64,000 nt of DNA, taken from contig JAGQYM010000003.1 of assembly GCA_020436085.1 (NCBI GenBank), positions 62,001 to 126,000 of the forward strand, read 5' to 3'. Shown one piece after another: positions 27,214 through 36,121 of this stretch. Numbering within the stretch: position 1 is the first letter of the stretch; every line of letters begins with the position of its first letter. Position numbers and translations under genes: made by a program. The DNA is from Cyclobacteriaceae bacterium. Lineage in GTDB: Bacteria; Bacteroidota; Bacteroidia; Cytophagales; Cyclobacteriaceae. A model generated the notes under the pieces. It saw only the letters and a program-made list of their open reading frames with translations, was not told the DNA's origin and searched no databases.

Positions 27214-28241
27214 TGCAAAGCGTAATCATTAAAAAAGATATCCTTCCATCACTTCGGGATGTAATAAAACAAAAGCCTTATAGCAAAGTGGGTGTATTGG
27301 TAGACACGAATACTGAGAATCTGTGTTATCCCTTAATTGAAAAAGCTTTGCCAACACACGAGCTGATCAGAGTTGAGGCAGGAGAAAAATTTAAAACCAT
27401 TGAAACCTGCCAGCAAATCTGGGAACAGCTCACCGTTAAGAACTTTGACCGGCATAGTGTGTTGATTGTTTTGGGTGGTGGCGTTCTTGGGGATATGGGT
27501 GGATTTTGTGCAGCTACATTCAAGCGAGGGATCGACTTCATGCTCATTCCCACCACCCTCCTGTCCCAGGTTGACTCCAGCGTAGGTGGTAAGCTCGGTG
27601 TTGATTTTATGGGTCTCAAAAATCACATCGGTCTTTTCAGGGAACCGGATACTACCTTAATCTCATCGAGCTTTTTGGCAACTCTCCCGGTACGAGAACT
27701 CCGATCAGGGTTCGCAGAGGTTATCAAACACGCCCTAATTTCAAACGAGTCGAAATGGCTGGAAATAAGTCAGAAGCCATTGGAGGAACAGAACTGGGAT
27801 GATCTCATCGACTTTTCTTACCAATTCAAGTCGGGGGTTGCGGAAACAGACCCGTACGAAGGGGGCGTAAGGAAGGTGCTCAACTTTGGCCACACGATAG
27901 GACACGCTGTAGAAAGCTGCTGTCTTACCACCCTGGATCCACTATTTCATGGAGAGGCAATCGCCATCGGTATGATCGCGGAAGCTCAAATTTCATGTGA
28001 AAAAGGTCTTTTGTCTGAGGAAGAACTGAAGGGTATCTCAGCTTATGTGACGGACATTTTTGGTAAGAAGAAGGATATGCCTTCGGCCGCAGAAATCATT
28101 AAGCTAATGGCTCAGGATAAGAAAAATAAAGGAAATACGATTCTGATGGCCCTATTGGAAAGAATAGGTCATGCGGTATGGGATATAGGAGTTAGCGAAA
28201 CTGAAATACGCAACTCATTAGATTACTATCATTCACTTTAG
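27213..28241 (+). CDS. aroB: 3-dehydroquinate synthase
   Basis: A 342-residue enzyme that closes DAHP to 3-dehydroquinate with NAD and a metal. The family core is clear: VLGGGVLGDMGGFCAATF, PTTLLSQVDSSVGGKLGVD, KNHIGLF and the metal ligand region NFGHTIGHAVE. It begins with GTG in the overlap TAGTG after the DAHP synthase gene. Its stop overlaps the stop of the small minus-strand gene by 4 bases. Confidence 0.97.
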   Translation: MQSVIIKKDILPSLRDVIKQKPYSKVGVLVDTNTENLCYPLIEKALPTHELIRVEAGEKFKTIETCQQIWEQLTVKNFDRHSVLIVLGGGVLGDMGGFCAATFKRGIDFMLIPTTLLSQVDSSVGGKLGVDFMGLKNHIGLFREPDTTLISSSFLATLPVRELRSGFAEVIKHALISNESKWLEISQKPLEEQNWDDLIDFSYQFKSGVAETDPYEGGVRKVLNFGHTIGHAVESCCLTTLDPLFHGEAIAIGMIAEAQISCEKGLLSEEELKGISAYVTDIFGKKKDMPSAAEIIKLMAQDKKNKGNTILMALLERIGHAVWDIGVSETEIRNSLDYYHSL

Positions 28242-28426
28242 ATGTAGTGAACGTCAGCGCCATCGTTTGAATTTTTGTCTTTCGTTAAAGTTTTTCTGAG
28301 GTCGTCAGCCCTTTTCACAAGGTAGTCTTTTGTCTTCCGCCCTCTCGAGCCAGACAGCAACCACGCTGTAAGGAGAGCACCTCCCGCCAGTCCCAGTCCG
28401 ATTGCAATTTTCTTTGTTGCACCCAT
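28238..28426 (-). CDS. Small YtxH-like membrane protein
   Basis: A 62-residue protein with one hydrophobic helix (IAIGLGLAGGALLTAWLLSG) near the N terminus and a charged tail, of the general YtxH type associated with stress or envelope. No family-specific residue proves the name. It is inserted on the opposite strand between aroB and aroA. A TTGGCG-like element precedes it at about 28470, not strong enough to call. Confidence 0.6.
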   Translation of the reverse strand: MGATKKIAIGLGLAGGALLTAWLLSGSRGRKTKDYLVKRADDLRKTLTKDKNSNDGADVHYI

Positions 28427-28512
28427 AGGAATATAAACCCTCTTTGAAATTAAAATGTTTCACGCCAAGTTAAAAAGGTGTCGGGGAATTTATTTTTTAA
28501 CTTGAGCGCCCA

Positions 28513-29739
28513 ATGTCATCGTTAGCTATAAGTCGCAAGGAGGAGTTTTCCGGTACGATCAATAAAGTACCTTCATCAAAAAGCATCAGCAACCGGGCTT
28601 TGATCATCAATGCACTTTCGGGCAACCGATCGGTTGTTAGCAATCTGGCAAGCGCACGAGACACGCAACTGATGAAAAAACTTCTTGCCAGCAAGGATCA
28701 AACATTGGATGCAATGGATGCAGGTACGACCATGCGATTTCTGACGGCTTACCTGGCCGTTACCAACCAGCCGAAAACACTTACCGGAACTGCCAGAATG
28801 AAGGAGCGCCCAATCGGTCTCCTCGTGGAGTCTCTCAAAAAGGTTGGCGCAAACATTAATTACCTGGAAAAGGAAGGATTTCCTCCCCTTGATATCAAAG
28901 GTTTTGAGGGCCAGAGAAGCGGCCAGATTTCGCTGCCAGGGAACGTAAGTAGCCAATACATCTCAGCCATGATGATGGTTGCCCCGGTATTGCCGATGGG
29001 CCTCACGATCACACTGGAAGGAAAGGTGGGGAGCAAGCCCTACATTCAAATGACTGCCTCGCAAATGGCACAATTTGGTGTCGAATGTCAAATTGATGGC
29101 AATTCCATTGTGATACCTCACTCGGAATACAAACCAGCTGAGATTAGAGTTGAGCCGGACTGGTCTGCTCTCAGTTATTGGTTTGCTTTTGTTGCCTTAG
29201 CAAATAAACCAACGCTTACTCTGAAAGATGTCCCGCCTCATTCAATCCAAGGTGATCGCGTGATTGTGGAAATTATGGCGAAGCTTGGTGTAGAGGCTAC
29301 CTTCAGAAGCAATGATCTGATTTTGACAAAGACCAGTTTTAGAGAGGAATCTATTGAATGGGATTTCACGGACTGCCCTGACCTTGCACAAACAGTTTTG
29401 CCGGTGTGCGCCTTGGCAAATGTAAGCGGGTCGTTTACGGGATTAGAAAGTCTTTACATTAAAGAGACTGACCGTGTAACGGCCCTTCAAAACGAACTTG
29501 CCAAAGTAAGTGCGACTTTGCAGGAATCAACTACAGGTCACTTCAAGTTATCTCCGGGAAAAATACCCTCTGGAAGAATACATATTAGCACATACCACGA
29601 TCACCGAATGGCCATGGGTTTTGCTCCGTGGGCGACATTAACAGATTTAGAAATTGAAAGCCCGGAGGTAGCGAACAAATCTTATCCAGAGTTTTGGGAT
29701 GACATGAGAAATGTTGGCTTTGAGCTAAGAGAGGTCTAG
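28513..29739 (+). CDS. aroA: 3-phosphoshikimate 1-carboxyvinyltransferase
   Basis: A 408-residue EPSP synthase joining shikimate-3-phosphate to phosphoenolpyruvate. Motifs: KVPSSKSISNRALI (phosphate-binding lysine region), MDAGTTMRFLTAYLAV, ERPIGLLVESL, and the C-terminal YHDHRMAMGFAPW. It completes a partial shikimate cluster with the DAHP synthase and aroB, separated by the small minus-strand gene. Its 3' end overlaps the convergent gene by 15 bases. Confidence 0.96.
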   Translation: MSSLAISRKEEFSGTINKVPSSKSISNRALIINALSGNRSVVSNLASARDTQLMKKLLASKDQTLDAMDAGTTMRFLTAYLAVTNQPKTLTGTARMKERPIGLLVESLKKVGANINYLEKEGFPPLDIKGFEGQRSGQISLPGNVSSQYISAMMMVAPVLPMGLTITLEGKVGSKPYIQMTASQMAQFGVECQIDGNSIVIPHSEYKPAEIRVEPDWSALSYWFAFVALANKPTLTLKDVPPHSIQGDRVIVEIMAKLGVEATFRSNDLILTKTSFREESIEWDFTDCPDLAQTVLPVCALANVSGSFTGLESLYIKETDRVTALQNELAKVSATLQESTTGHFKLSPGKIPSGRIHISTYHDHRMAMGFAPWATLTDLEIESPEVANKSYPEFWDDMRNVGFELREV

Positions 29740-30504
29740 GCTATTAAAATATTCTGGTGCTTTCATCAGTCTGCTCCCGTACCACGAAAAGTATTCTCCG
29801 TCAACTAAGATGCCCTTGGCTTTCGGGAAATATGTTTTCACTTTATCAAGATGCTTTTGCTTGAATGGATAAGGTTCCGAGGACAGGAAGACATAATCTG
29901 GATTCAGGTTTTCAAGGTCGGATTCACTTAGCTCGGGATAGCGGGACTTTGACTGCAAGGCATTGACAAAACCTATTTCAGAAAGAATGGAGTGAATAAA
30001 AGTATCACTAGCCACTCCCATCCATGGTTTCATCCAAATTAAATACAGAGCGGAGCCTTCTTTCTTTCGAAGTTGGCTAAACGTATTTTGTATCAGTTCA
30101 ACAATCTTGGTTGCGCGATCAGAGCGCTCACAAATATTTCCCACCTGATAAATCATGTCGTAAGCATCCTGAAGTGTTGTTACATTACTCATCCAGACTG
30201 GATACTTTTCCTGCAACAATAAAATATCCTCCCGCTCATTCTCTTCTTTGTTGCCAATAATTAAATCAGGCTGGAGTTCATCAATGACACTTAGATGAAG
30301 TTTTTTTGTGCCGCCAACAATTCGTTTTTCACGTTTCCAATTTTGAGGGTAAACACAGAACTTTGTGATACCTATCACTTCATCTTCCAGACCAAGACTA
30401 TGAAGCAGCTCAGTCTGTGAGGGAACGAGAGATATAATTCGCTTAGGCGGAAAATTAAATTCAACTCGATTTCCCATCTGATCAATTTCCGATCTCTTCA
30501 TCAT
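29725..30504 (-). CDS. BtuF-like helical-backbone metal-chelate receptor
   Basis: A 259-residue protein of the periplasmic-binding-protein group with a helical backbone (cobalamin/siderophore receptors): RIISLVPSQTELLHSLGL, VIGITKFCVYP, LQPDLIIGNKEEN. No signal peptide or lipobox is visible at the N terminus (MMKRSEIDQMGNRVEF), so it appears cytoplasmic. It may not be a transport receptor. The nearest transport genes are 32 kb away at the right edge, and a link is only a guess. Confidence 0.82.
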   Translation of the reverse strand: MMKRSEIDQMGNRVEFNFPPKRIISLVPSQTELLHSLGLEDEVIGITKFCVYPQNWKREKRIVGGTKKLHLSVIDELQPDLIIGNKEENEREDILLLQEKYPVWMSNVTTLQDAYDMIYQVGNICERSDRATKIVELIQNTFSQLRKKEGSALYLIWMKPWMGVASDTFIHSILSEIGFVNALQSKSRYPELSESDLENLNPDYVFLSSEPYPFKQKHLDKVKTYFPKAKGILVDGEYFSWYGSRLMKAPEYFNSLDLS

Positions 30505-30545
30505 CTAAAAATAAAAAAGGCTTTCCGTTTTTACAGAAAGCCTTT
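30503..30545 (-). terminator. Rho-independent terminator
   Basis: A perfect 10-base stem (30516-30525 with 30536-30545) with a 10-base loop; on the minus strand it is followed by TTTTTATTTTTAG. It terminates the M42 peptidase gene and lies directly ahead of the BtuF-like gene, which therefore needs its own promoter or readthrough. Confidence 0.85.
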
Positions 30546-30563
30546 CGGTTCAAACTTGACTTG

Positions 30564-31634
30564 TTATTTAATGTACCTGTAATCCTCTCCAGGCTTCAGG
30601 TTTAGTAGTACTTCGTAAATAAGATTGATTACATTTTCCACATCATCTTTATGTACAGTTTCCACAGTAGTGTGCATATATTTCAATGGTAGTGAAATTA
30701 GAGCAGATGCAACTCCTTCTGCAGAATATGCAAAAGAGTCTGTATCGGTTCCTGTAGATCTTGAAACTGCCTGGCGCTGGAACGGAATCTTTTTCTTCTC
30801 AGCCGTTTTGATCACCATTTTCAACACATTGTTTTGAACTGCTGGTCCATAACATAGCACTGGTCCATTGCCGCATTTTTGAAAACCGCTTTCCTTCTTG
30901 TTGTACATAGGCGAACAAGTATCATGCGTCACATCAGTGCAGATTGCGAGGTCTGGTTTTAATCTTCTTGAGATCATCTCCGCTCCTCTCAGTCCGATTT
31001 CTTCCTGAACGGAATTGACAACATAAAGGCAATAAGGAAGCTTCTTTTTATTTTCCTTCAGCCTGCGCGCCACTTCTGCAATCATGAATCCACCCATTCT
31101 GTTATCAAGGGCCCGACCAACGAGATAATTTTTGTTCATCTCAATAAGTTCGTCTTCAAATGTGATCACACATCCCACATGCACACCCATGGCGTCCACT
31201 TCCTTCTTAGATTCAGCACCGATGTCGATAAAAATATTTTTTAGTGTTGGTGTTTCTTCCTTTGCATTATCTCTCACATGAATTGCCGGCCAGCCGAAAA
31301 CTCCTTTCACCACACCCTTCTCTGTGTGAATATTTACCCGCATTGAAGGTGCAATCTGATGATCAGACCCACCATTTCTTCGCACATAGATATACCCATC
31401 ATCGGTGATGTAGTTTACAAACCAGGAAATCTCATCGGCATGCGCCTCAATTACAACTTTGTACTTCCCTTTTGGATTTACAACGCCAACAGTTGTTCCA
31501 TACACATCGACCATATAGTCGTCTGTATACGGCTTGATATAATCCAGCCAAATTTGTTGTCCTGTGAACTCGAAACCGGTCGGTGATGCATTGTTTAAAT
31601 AATCAAACAGAAATTTTTTACTCTTCTTGTCCAT
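30564..31634 (-). CDS. M42 family metallopeptidase
   Basis: A 356-residue cytoplasmic aminopeptidase of family M42. Metal ligands and catalytic residues are seen as IEAHADE, GRALDNRMGGF, NSVQEEIGLRGAEM, AICTDVTHDT and the C-terminal YMHTTVETVHKDD. The start is ATG 31634 (MDKKSKK); a TTG at 31640 only adds two residues. It follows the carboxylase gene by 33 bases and ends at a strong terminator. Confidence 0.93.
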   Translation of the reverse strand: MDKKSKKFLFDYLNNASPTGFEFTGQQIWLDYIKPYTDDYMVDVYGTTVGVVNPKGKYKVVIEAHADEISWFVNYITDDGYIYVRRNGGSDHQIAPSMRVNIHTEKGVVKGVFGWPAIHVRDNAKEETPTLKNIFIDIGAESKKEVDAMGVHVGCVITFEDELIEMNKNYLVGRALDNRMGGFMIAEVARRLKENKKKLPYCLYVVNSVQEEIGLRGAEMISRRLKPDLAICTDVTHDTCSPMYNKKESGFQKCGNGPVLCYGPAVQNNVLKMVIKTAEKKKIPFQRQAVSRSTGTDTDSFAYSAEGVASALISLPLKYMHTTVETVHKDDVENVINLIYEVLLNLKPGEDYRYIK

Positions 31635-31667
31635 AGTCAATACAATACAGTTATTAACAGTCTAATT

Positions 31668-33239
31668 TTACAAAGGAATATTTCCGTGTTTTTTCTTTGG
31701 CAATTTAGCCACTTTGTTTTCCAGCATTTGAAATGCGCTGATCAGTTTTTCACGTGTTTGGTCGGGATAGATCACCTCATCAATATAACCGCGGTGAGCT
31801 GCCCGATATGGATTAGCAAATTTTCTGGTGTACTCATCAACTTTTTCATTCAGCTTAGCTTCAGGATCCTTTGCGTCTGCGATTTCCCTTTTGAAAATGA
31901 TTTCTGCTGCGCCTTTTGCTCCCATTACCGCAATTTCGGCTGTGGGCCAAGCATAGTTGAGGTCTGCGCCAATGTGCTTCGAGTTCATCACATCATATGC
32001 CCCGCCATAGGCCTTGCGCGTAATCACGGTTACTCGAGGCACTGTCGCTTCTGAAAACGCATACAGTAATTTAGCTCCATTGGTGATGATCGCATTCCAT
32101 TCTTGATCGGTGCCTGGTAAAAATCCGGGAACATCTTCCAACACCAGAAGCGGAACATTAAAGCAATCGCAGAAACGAACAAACCTCGCTCCCTTCACGC
32201 TCGCATCGATATCCAACACACCCGCCAACGATGCAGGTTGATTTCCCACAATTCCTATGCTTCTACCTGCAATTCTCGCAAAACCAACAACGATATTCTC
32301 GGCAAAATTTTTGTGCACTTCAAAAAAACTTCCCGTGTCCACTATCCCATCGATCACCTCGCGCATGTCGTAAGGTTGATTGGGGTTTTCAGGAATAATA
32401 TTATTTAACTGCTCTCGTGATTCATCAGAGGGTTGATAGCTCAATCGCGGAGCATCTTCCTCACAATTCTGCGGAATATAACTCAGGAGTTGCTTGATCT
32501 GATTGATGCACTCCATCTCATTGGCGGAAGCAAAGTGCGTAACACCACTTTTTGTGCTATGGGTAGTTGCTCCGCCAAGCTCCTCAGCGGTTACTGTCTC
32601 ATGGGTAACCGTCTTCACCACGTTGGGTCCGGTCACAAACATAAAAGACGTATTCTCCACCATGAAAATAAAATCCGTCATGGCGGGTGAGTAAACTGCA
32701 CCTCCTGCACAAGGTCCCATGACGGCCGAGATCTGTGGTACAACGCCTGAGGCCATTACATTTCTGTAAAAGATATCTGCGTAGCCACCCAACGATACAA
32801 CTCCTTCCTGGATGCGCGCACCGCCAGAGTCATTCAGACCAATCAATGGCGCTCCATTCTGCATCGACAGTTCCATCACCTTCACTATCTTTTCTGCGTG
32901 TGTCTCAGAAAGCGATCCTCCTAGCACCGTAAAATCCTGAGAAAAAACATAGACCAGCCGGCCATTGATTTTTCCATAGCCTGTTACTACTCCGTCACCC
33001 AGGTAGTATTCCTTATCGAGACCAAAATCTTTCGATCGGTGCATTACAAACTTTCCCATCTCCTGAAATGAACCTTCGTCCAATAGAAGATTTATTCTCT
33101 CACGGGCCGTAAGTTTGCTTTTAGCATGTTGCTGTTCAATCCTTTTCTCGCCACCACCTAAAAGTGATTCTGCATTTTTGCGAGCGAGTTCGTGAAATTT
33201 TTCCTGAAGAATGGTAGAGTCTGGTTTCCGCTTAGTCAT
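31668..33239 (-). CDS. Acyl-CoA carboxylase beta subunit, propionyl-CoA-like
   Basis: A 523-residue carboxyltransferase of the PccB/MmdA type: [31 protein letters not shown] (biotin/acyl-CoA site), [15 protein letters not shown] and [14 protein letters not shown]. This is nearer to propionyl-CoA carboxylase or methylmalonyl-CoA decarboxylase than the gene at 16789-18414. No biotin carboxylase or biotin carrier gene is adjacent. It may be transcribed together with the M42 peptidase. Confidence 0.93.
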   Translation of the reverse strand: MTKRKPDSTILQEKFHELARKNAESLLGGGEKRIEQQHAKSKLTARERINLLLDEGSFQEMGKFVMHRSKDFGLDKEYYLGDGVVTGYGKINGRLVYVFSQDFTVLGGSLSETHAEKIVKVMELSMQNGAPLIGLNDSGGARIQEGVVSLGGYADIFYRNVMASGVVPQISAVMGPCAGGAVYSPAMTDFIFMVENTSFMFVTGPNVVKTVTHETVTAEELGGATTHSTKSGVTHFASANEMECINQIKQLLSYIPQNCEEDAPRLSYQPSDESREQLNNIIPENPNQPYDMREVIDGIVDTGSFFEVHKNFAENIVVGFARIAGRSIGIVGNQPASLAGVLDIDASVKGARFVRFCDCFNVPLLVLEDVPGFLPGTDQEWNAIITNGAKLLYAFSEATVPRVTVITRKAYGGAYDVMNSKHIGADLNYAWPTAEIAVMGAKGAAEIIFKREIADAKDPEAKLNEKVDEYTRKFANPYRAAHRGYIDEVIYPDQTREKLISAFQMLENKVAKLPKKKHGNIPL

Positions 33240-33320
33240 GCGCTATCTATGAATGAAAGACTAATAATTCCTCGAAATATAGGCAAAACAACAACCCTCC
33301 GCTTTCTATTGAAATAAAAT

Positions 33321-33358
33321 ACAAAAAAAGAAGCTGCTGCATGTGATGCAACAGCTTC
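33321..33358 (-). terminator. Rho-independent terminator
   Basis: A 12-pair stem with one mismatch (33330-33342 with 33346-33358) and a GTG loop; on the minus strand it is followed by TTTTTTTGTATTTTATTTC. It terminates transcription from the coiled-coil lipoprotein gene. The 69 bases between that gene's stop and the hairpin hold no gene I recognise. Confidence 0.85.
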
Positions 33359-33427
33359 GAAAATAACGACAAATCGTTTATAGACCTGCCGTTTCACCAG
33401 CCTACCCTACCGGCTCAAATCTTCAAC

Positions 33428-33844
33428 CTAGCTGGCGCCTTGGTCCTGACCCTTAATTTTCGCAGTCAGCTTTTCAATTTTACTTTTCACGTTATCGATC
33501 GTGCGATTTGCACCGTCCTTTACATCGTCCCAAGTCTCTTCGGTAGCATCCTCAACCTTATCGATTGTTCGCTCTAGTTCGGTTCGCTGTCCTGTTAGCT
33601 CTTCCTTGGTTTCGGTAAGCTCTTCCTTCATGTCTTCAGAGGCATTTTCGATATCCTTCGAAACTTCATCAATTTTCTTGTCGATGTCATCTCTAAGATC
33701 ACGAAGATTCTCCGCAATTGCTTCTCTATCCTGACGCATTTCATCAGCCAGCTCATTCGAGTCATTAGAAGCATTTGACTGGCCACACTGAAACATTACA
33801 GTGGACGCAAGTGCAATCGCTATTATTGAAATCAACTTTTTCAT
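33428..33844 (-). CDS. Coiled-coil lipoprotein
   Basis: A 138-residue protein. ATG 33844 starts a signal sequence (MKKLISIIAIALASTVMF) followed by QCGQS, a likely lipidation cysteine though with an atypical Q before it. The rest is nearly all charged helix (DEMRQDREAIAENLRDLRDD onward) and should form a long coiled coil. Function unknown. It is next to CsbD, 43 bases apart, and both sit by the signalling locus, so a stress role is plausible. Confidence 0.75.
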   Translation of the reverse strand: MKKLISIIAIALASTVMFQCGQSNASNDSNELADEMRQDREAIAENLRDLRDDIDKKIDEVSKDIENASEDMKEELTETKEELTGQRTELERTIDKVEDATEETWDDVKDGANRTIDNVKSKIEKLTAKIKGQDQGAS

Positions 33845-33887
33845 ATTGGTGTAATAATTTAAGTTTAAAATTGATTTGCGTTCAAGC

Positions 33888-34073
33888 CTACAGTGATTCA
33901 ATCTCTCGTTGAATCTCATCCCTGGTCTTACCCAATTTTCTCTGAATCCGACCAATCAACTCTTCTTCCTTCCCCTCTGCAAACGAGAGGTCATCATCAG
34001 TAAGCTGACCATACTTTTGCTTCAACTTGCCCTTTAATTCATTCCAGTTTCCTTTAAATTCCAGCTTGTTCAT
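33888..34073 (-). CDS. CsbD family stress protein
   Basis: A 61-residue protein matching the CsbD family: [36 protein letters not shown]. CsbD-like proteins are induced by general stress in many bacteria. A sigma-54-like element is centred about 55 bases upstream (34121-34136). It belongs to the stress locus with the coiled-coil lipoprotein and the sensor kinase. Confidence 0.9.
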   Translation of the reverse strand: MNKLEFKGNWNELKGKLKQKYGQLTDDDLSFAEGKEEELIGRIQRKLGKTRDEIQREIESL

Positions 34074-34120
34074 CTCTGTTTCGTTTTTAGGTTACTCTTA
34101 CATTTTCACTTATCGATAAT

Positions 34121-34136
34121 GAAATATCCATGCCAA
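34121..34136 (-). promoter_or_regulatory. Possible sigma-54-like promoter of csbD
   Basis: On the minus strand TTGGCAT-GGATA-TTTC: GG at the -24 position and ten bases to TC at the -12 position (consensus GC). It is 48-63 bases before the CsbD ATG, a normal spacing for a promoter. The -12 half is not canonical. Confidence 0.4.
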
Positions 34137-34267
34137 GGCCTGACGGTGTGAAAATGCTCCTAAAATCGCCTGGAAACAGTGCTTATTTAGTATTCTCTAA
34201 GCAATGCCATTTTTTGACTGTTGAAAAAATTCCCCAATGTGAGGTGGAAATTCACCCCAATAGAGGC

Positions 34268-35980
34268 CTAGTTAATAGGGAAACTTATGATAAATGTAGT
34301 CCCTTGATCGACTTTACTCTTAACCTCAATACCGATTCCGTGGCTATTGAGTATACTTTGAGTAGACGTAAGACCCAACCCCATCCCTCCGTGCTTGGCA
34401 GTAAAGAATGGATCAAATAAATTATCGAGGCTCTCTTCGTCAATACCCTTGCCATTATCCGAAATCAACATGAGCACCTGATCATCATTTCGTTCGATGG
34501 CGACATCAAGCACTCCCGTGCCGGAAGACATTGCCTCAATGGCGTTTACCATAATGTTGAGCAAAGCAATCTTCACCAATTCCTTATCAACACTTACCAA
34601 GACTTCTTCACCTTCGAAGTGCCTTGTCAGTTTCATCTCATTAAGGCTAAGTCTGTCTTTGATCAAATCAATCGTTTCGTTGGCCAGGTCATCAATTCGA
34701 ATCATGGAAAGCTGAAGTTCTCTGGGGCGCGAAGAATTCAATAGTTTGCTGATCAACTCCTCTATCCGGTCAATATTTCTTTTTAAAATATCAACCGATA
34801 TTCTTGTCGTCTCATTGTCTGGAATCTCTTCCTTTAGTTGATCAAGGGACAAGTTGAGATTTGTGAGGGGGTTGCGAACTTCATGGGCAATTGTCCTTGC
34901 CAGCTTTCCTGTGGTAGATAATTTTTCAGCTTGTATGAGATTACGTTCTGCCTTTTTGCGAAGTGTGATGTCATGAATAAGACCTTGATAGCAGTGCTCT
35001 CCAGTCAATTGGTCCGAAATAAATACACAGGTAATCAAACAAATTAGTTTTTTACCTTTTGCATCTCTCAGAATAACTTCAAAGTCTCTGATTTGACCTT
35101 GCTTAACAATCTGCGTCTTAAATTCTTCAAATTTATTCTTGTCGAAGAAAAGCCTGTTCAATGAGAACCTATCCACCTCGTTGATAGGAATATTGAAGAG
35201 ATCGTGAAGTGATTCATTAGCCTCAAGTATTTCAAAATCCTCATTGACAACAAAAATGGGATCGATCGACCGTTGGAAGAGCGACCGGTATCTCCTTTCC
35301 TTATAGTCGAGCTCAATGATTTTTTCTTTAAGTCTGCCCTGCGTCTTCCTCCTTCGCTGCAATTCTTGATAAATCAACCCATACAAAAAGCCAGAGGCAC
35401 TAATGGCAATGAAACCATAAATCAAAAGTGTAAATGGCGCAATATTCTTAAGACTATACTCCTCATCAAGGCGAGCCTGGAGTACCTCTTCTTCGAAAGT
35501 TGCAATCCGATCGCACAACCCACGAATTTTTTCCATGTTTTCTCTTCCAACAATCAAAAGATTGGTTTCATACCGATCCATGAAGTGTTTGCTTTCCTCT
35601 TCATTCTTCAGGATTGTCTCGATAATGCGGTATTGCTTGTCGATCAGAAGACGAAGTGTATCTCCGCGTTTTCTTTGAATATCTTCTTCCAAAAACAGAC
35701 TATCTAATTCCTTTAGCTCTTTGTAGATCGTCTCGACTGAGCTGTCATACGGCCGCAGAAACACATCGTCTTTAGTCAGTTGAAACCCTCGATGGCCAGT
35801 CTCCGCATCCTTTACTATTGACAATACTTTCTCGACTTGCGCAATTACATTGTTTGAATGTCGTACCCATTTTACTTCCTCCATGTACGCATTCACATTC
35901 CAATAGGCTGCCAAACTGATTCCAACCAGTAAAACTGCTATCGCAATAAAAATCAGACTGTAGTAGTATTCTCTTTTCAT
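34268..35980 (-). CDS. CHASE3-PAS sensor histidine kinase
   Basis: A 570-residue membrane sensor. A first helix (9-27) and a second (about 183-203) flank a CHASE3 domain (KDAETGHRGFQLTKDD, FLRPY). A PAS domain (about 230-340) is followed by the H-box IAHEVRNPLTNLNLSLD (H near residue 366) and the ATPase domain with NAIEAM, LISDNGKGID and GGMGLGL. There is no receiver domain. ATG 35980 is chosen; a GTG at 35986 adds two residues. It likely signals to the NtrC-type regulator at 36778-38160 or the receiver at 38198-38551, a link from gene order only. Confidence 0.93.
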   Translation of the reverse strand: MKREYYYSLIFIAIAVLLVGISLAAYWNVNAYMEEVKWVRHSNNVIAQVEKVLSIVKDAETGHRGFQLTKDDVFLRPYDSSVETIYKELKELDSLFLEEDIQRKRGDTLRLLIDKQYRIIETILKNEEESKHFMDRYETNLLIVGRENMEKIRGLCDRIATFEEEVLQARLDEEYSLKNIAPFTLLIYGFIAISASGFLYGLIYQELQRRRKTQGRLKEKIIELDYKERRYRSLFQRSIDPIFVVNEDFEILEANESLHDLFNIPINEVDRFSLNRLFFDKNKFEEFKTQIVKQGQIRDFEVILRDAKGKKLICLITCVFISDQLTGEHCYQGLIHDITLRKKAERNLIQAEKLSTTGKLARTIAHEVRNPLTNLNLSLDQLKEEIPDNETTRISVDILKRNIDRIEELISKLLNSSRPRELQLSMIRIDDLANETIDLIKDRLSLNEMKLTRHFEGEEVLVSVDKELVKIALLNIMVNAIEAMSSGTGVLDVAIERNDDQVLMLISDNGKGIDEESLDNLFDPFFTAKHGGMGLGLTSTQSILNSHGIGIEVKSKVDQGTTFIISFPIN

Positions 35981-36004
35981 AATCACAAACTAAACTCCAC
36001 ACTT

Positions 36005-36022
36005 TGTGGAATCGATACCACA
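36005..36022. promoter_or_regulatory. Near-perfect 18-base palindrome
   Basis: TGTGG-AATCGATA-CCACA is symmetric at 16 of 18 positions. A third TGTGG half-site (CCACA at 35997-36001) sits beside it. It lies 25 bases before the kinase start and about 50-70 bases upstream of the sigma-54-like element of the barrel gene, a usual place for an activator binding site. Function not proven. Confidence 0.5.
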
Positions 36023-36072
36023 TACCTCCTCAGCAAAAGGTCCTAAATGCAATGATTTTAAACAATCCCTTT

Positions 36073-36088
36073 CTGGCATCAAGTTGCA
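36073..36088 (+). promoter_or_regulatory. Possible sigma-54-like promoter of the barrel gene
   Basis: CTGGCAT-CAAG-TTGCA, 34-49 bases before ATG 36122. Both halves match the sigma-54 consensus (TGGCAC and TTGCA) closely, but GG and GC are nine bases apart rather than ten. It may be weak or not a promoter. Confidence 0.35.
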
Positions 36089-36121
36089 TACATGAAGCCT
36101 GAACTAAATCAAGCATAAATT

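Noticed and set aside
34130..34420. A 96-residue open frame on the plus strand
   Set aside because: Its 3' half is antisense to the sensor kinase gene, its composition is not protein-like, and a sigma-54-like element for csbD lies at its start.
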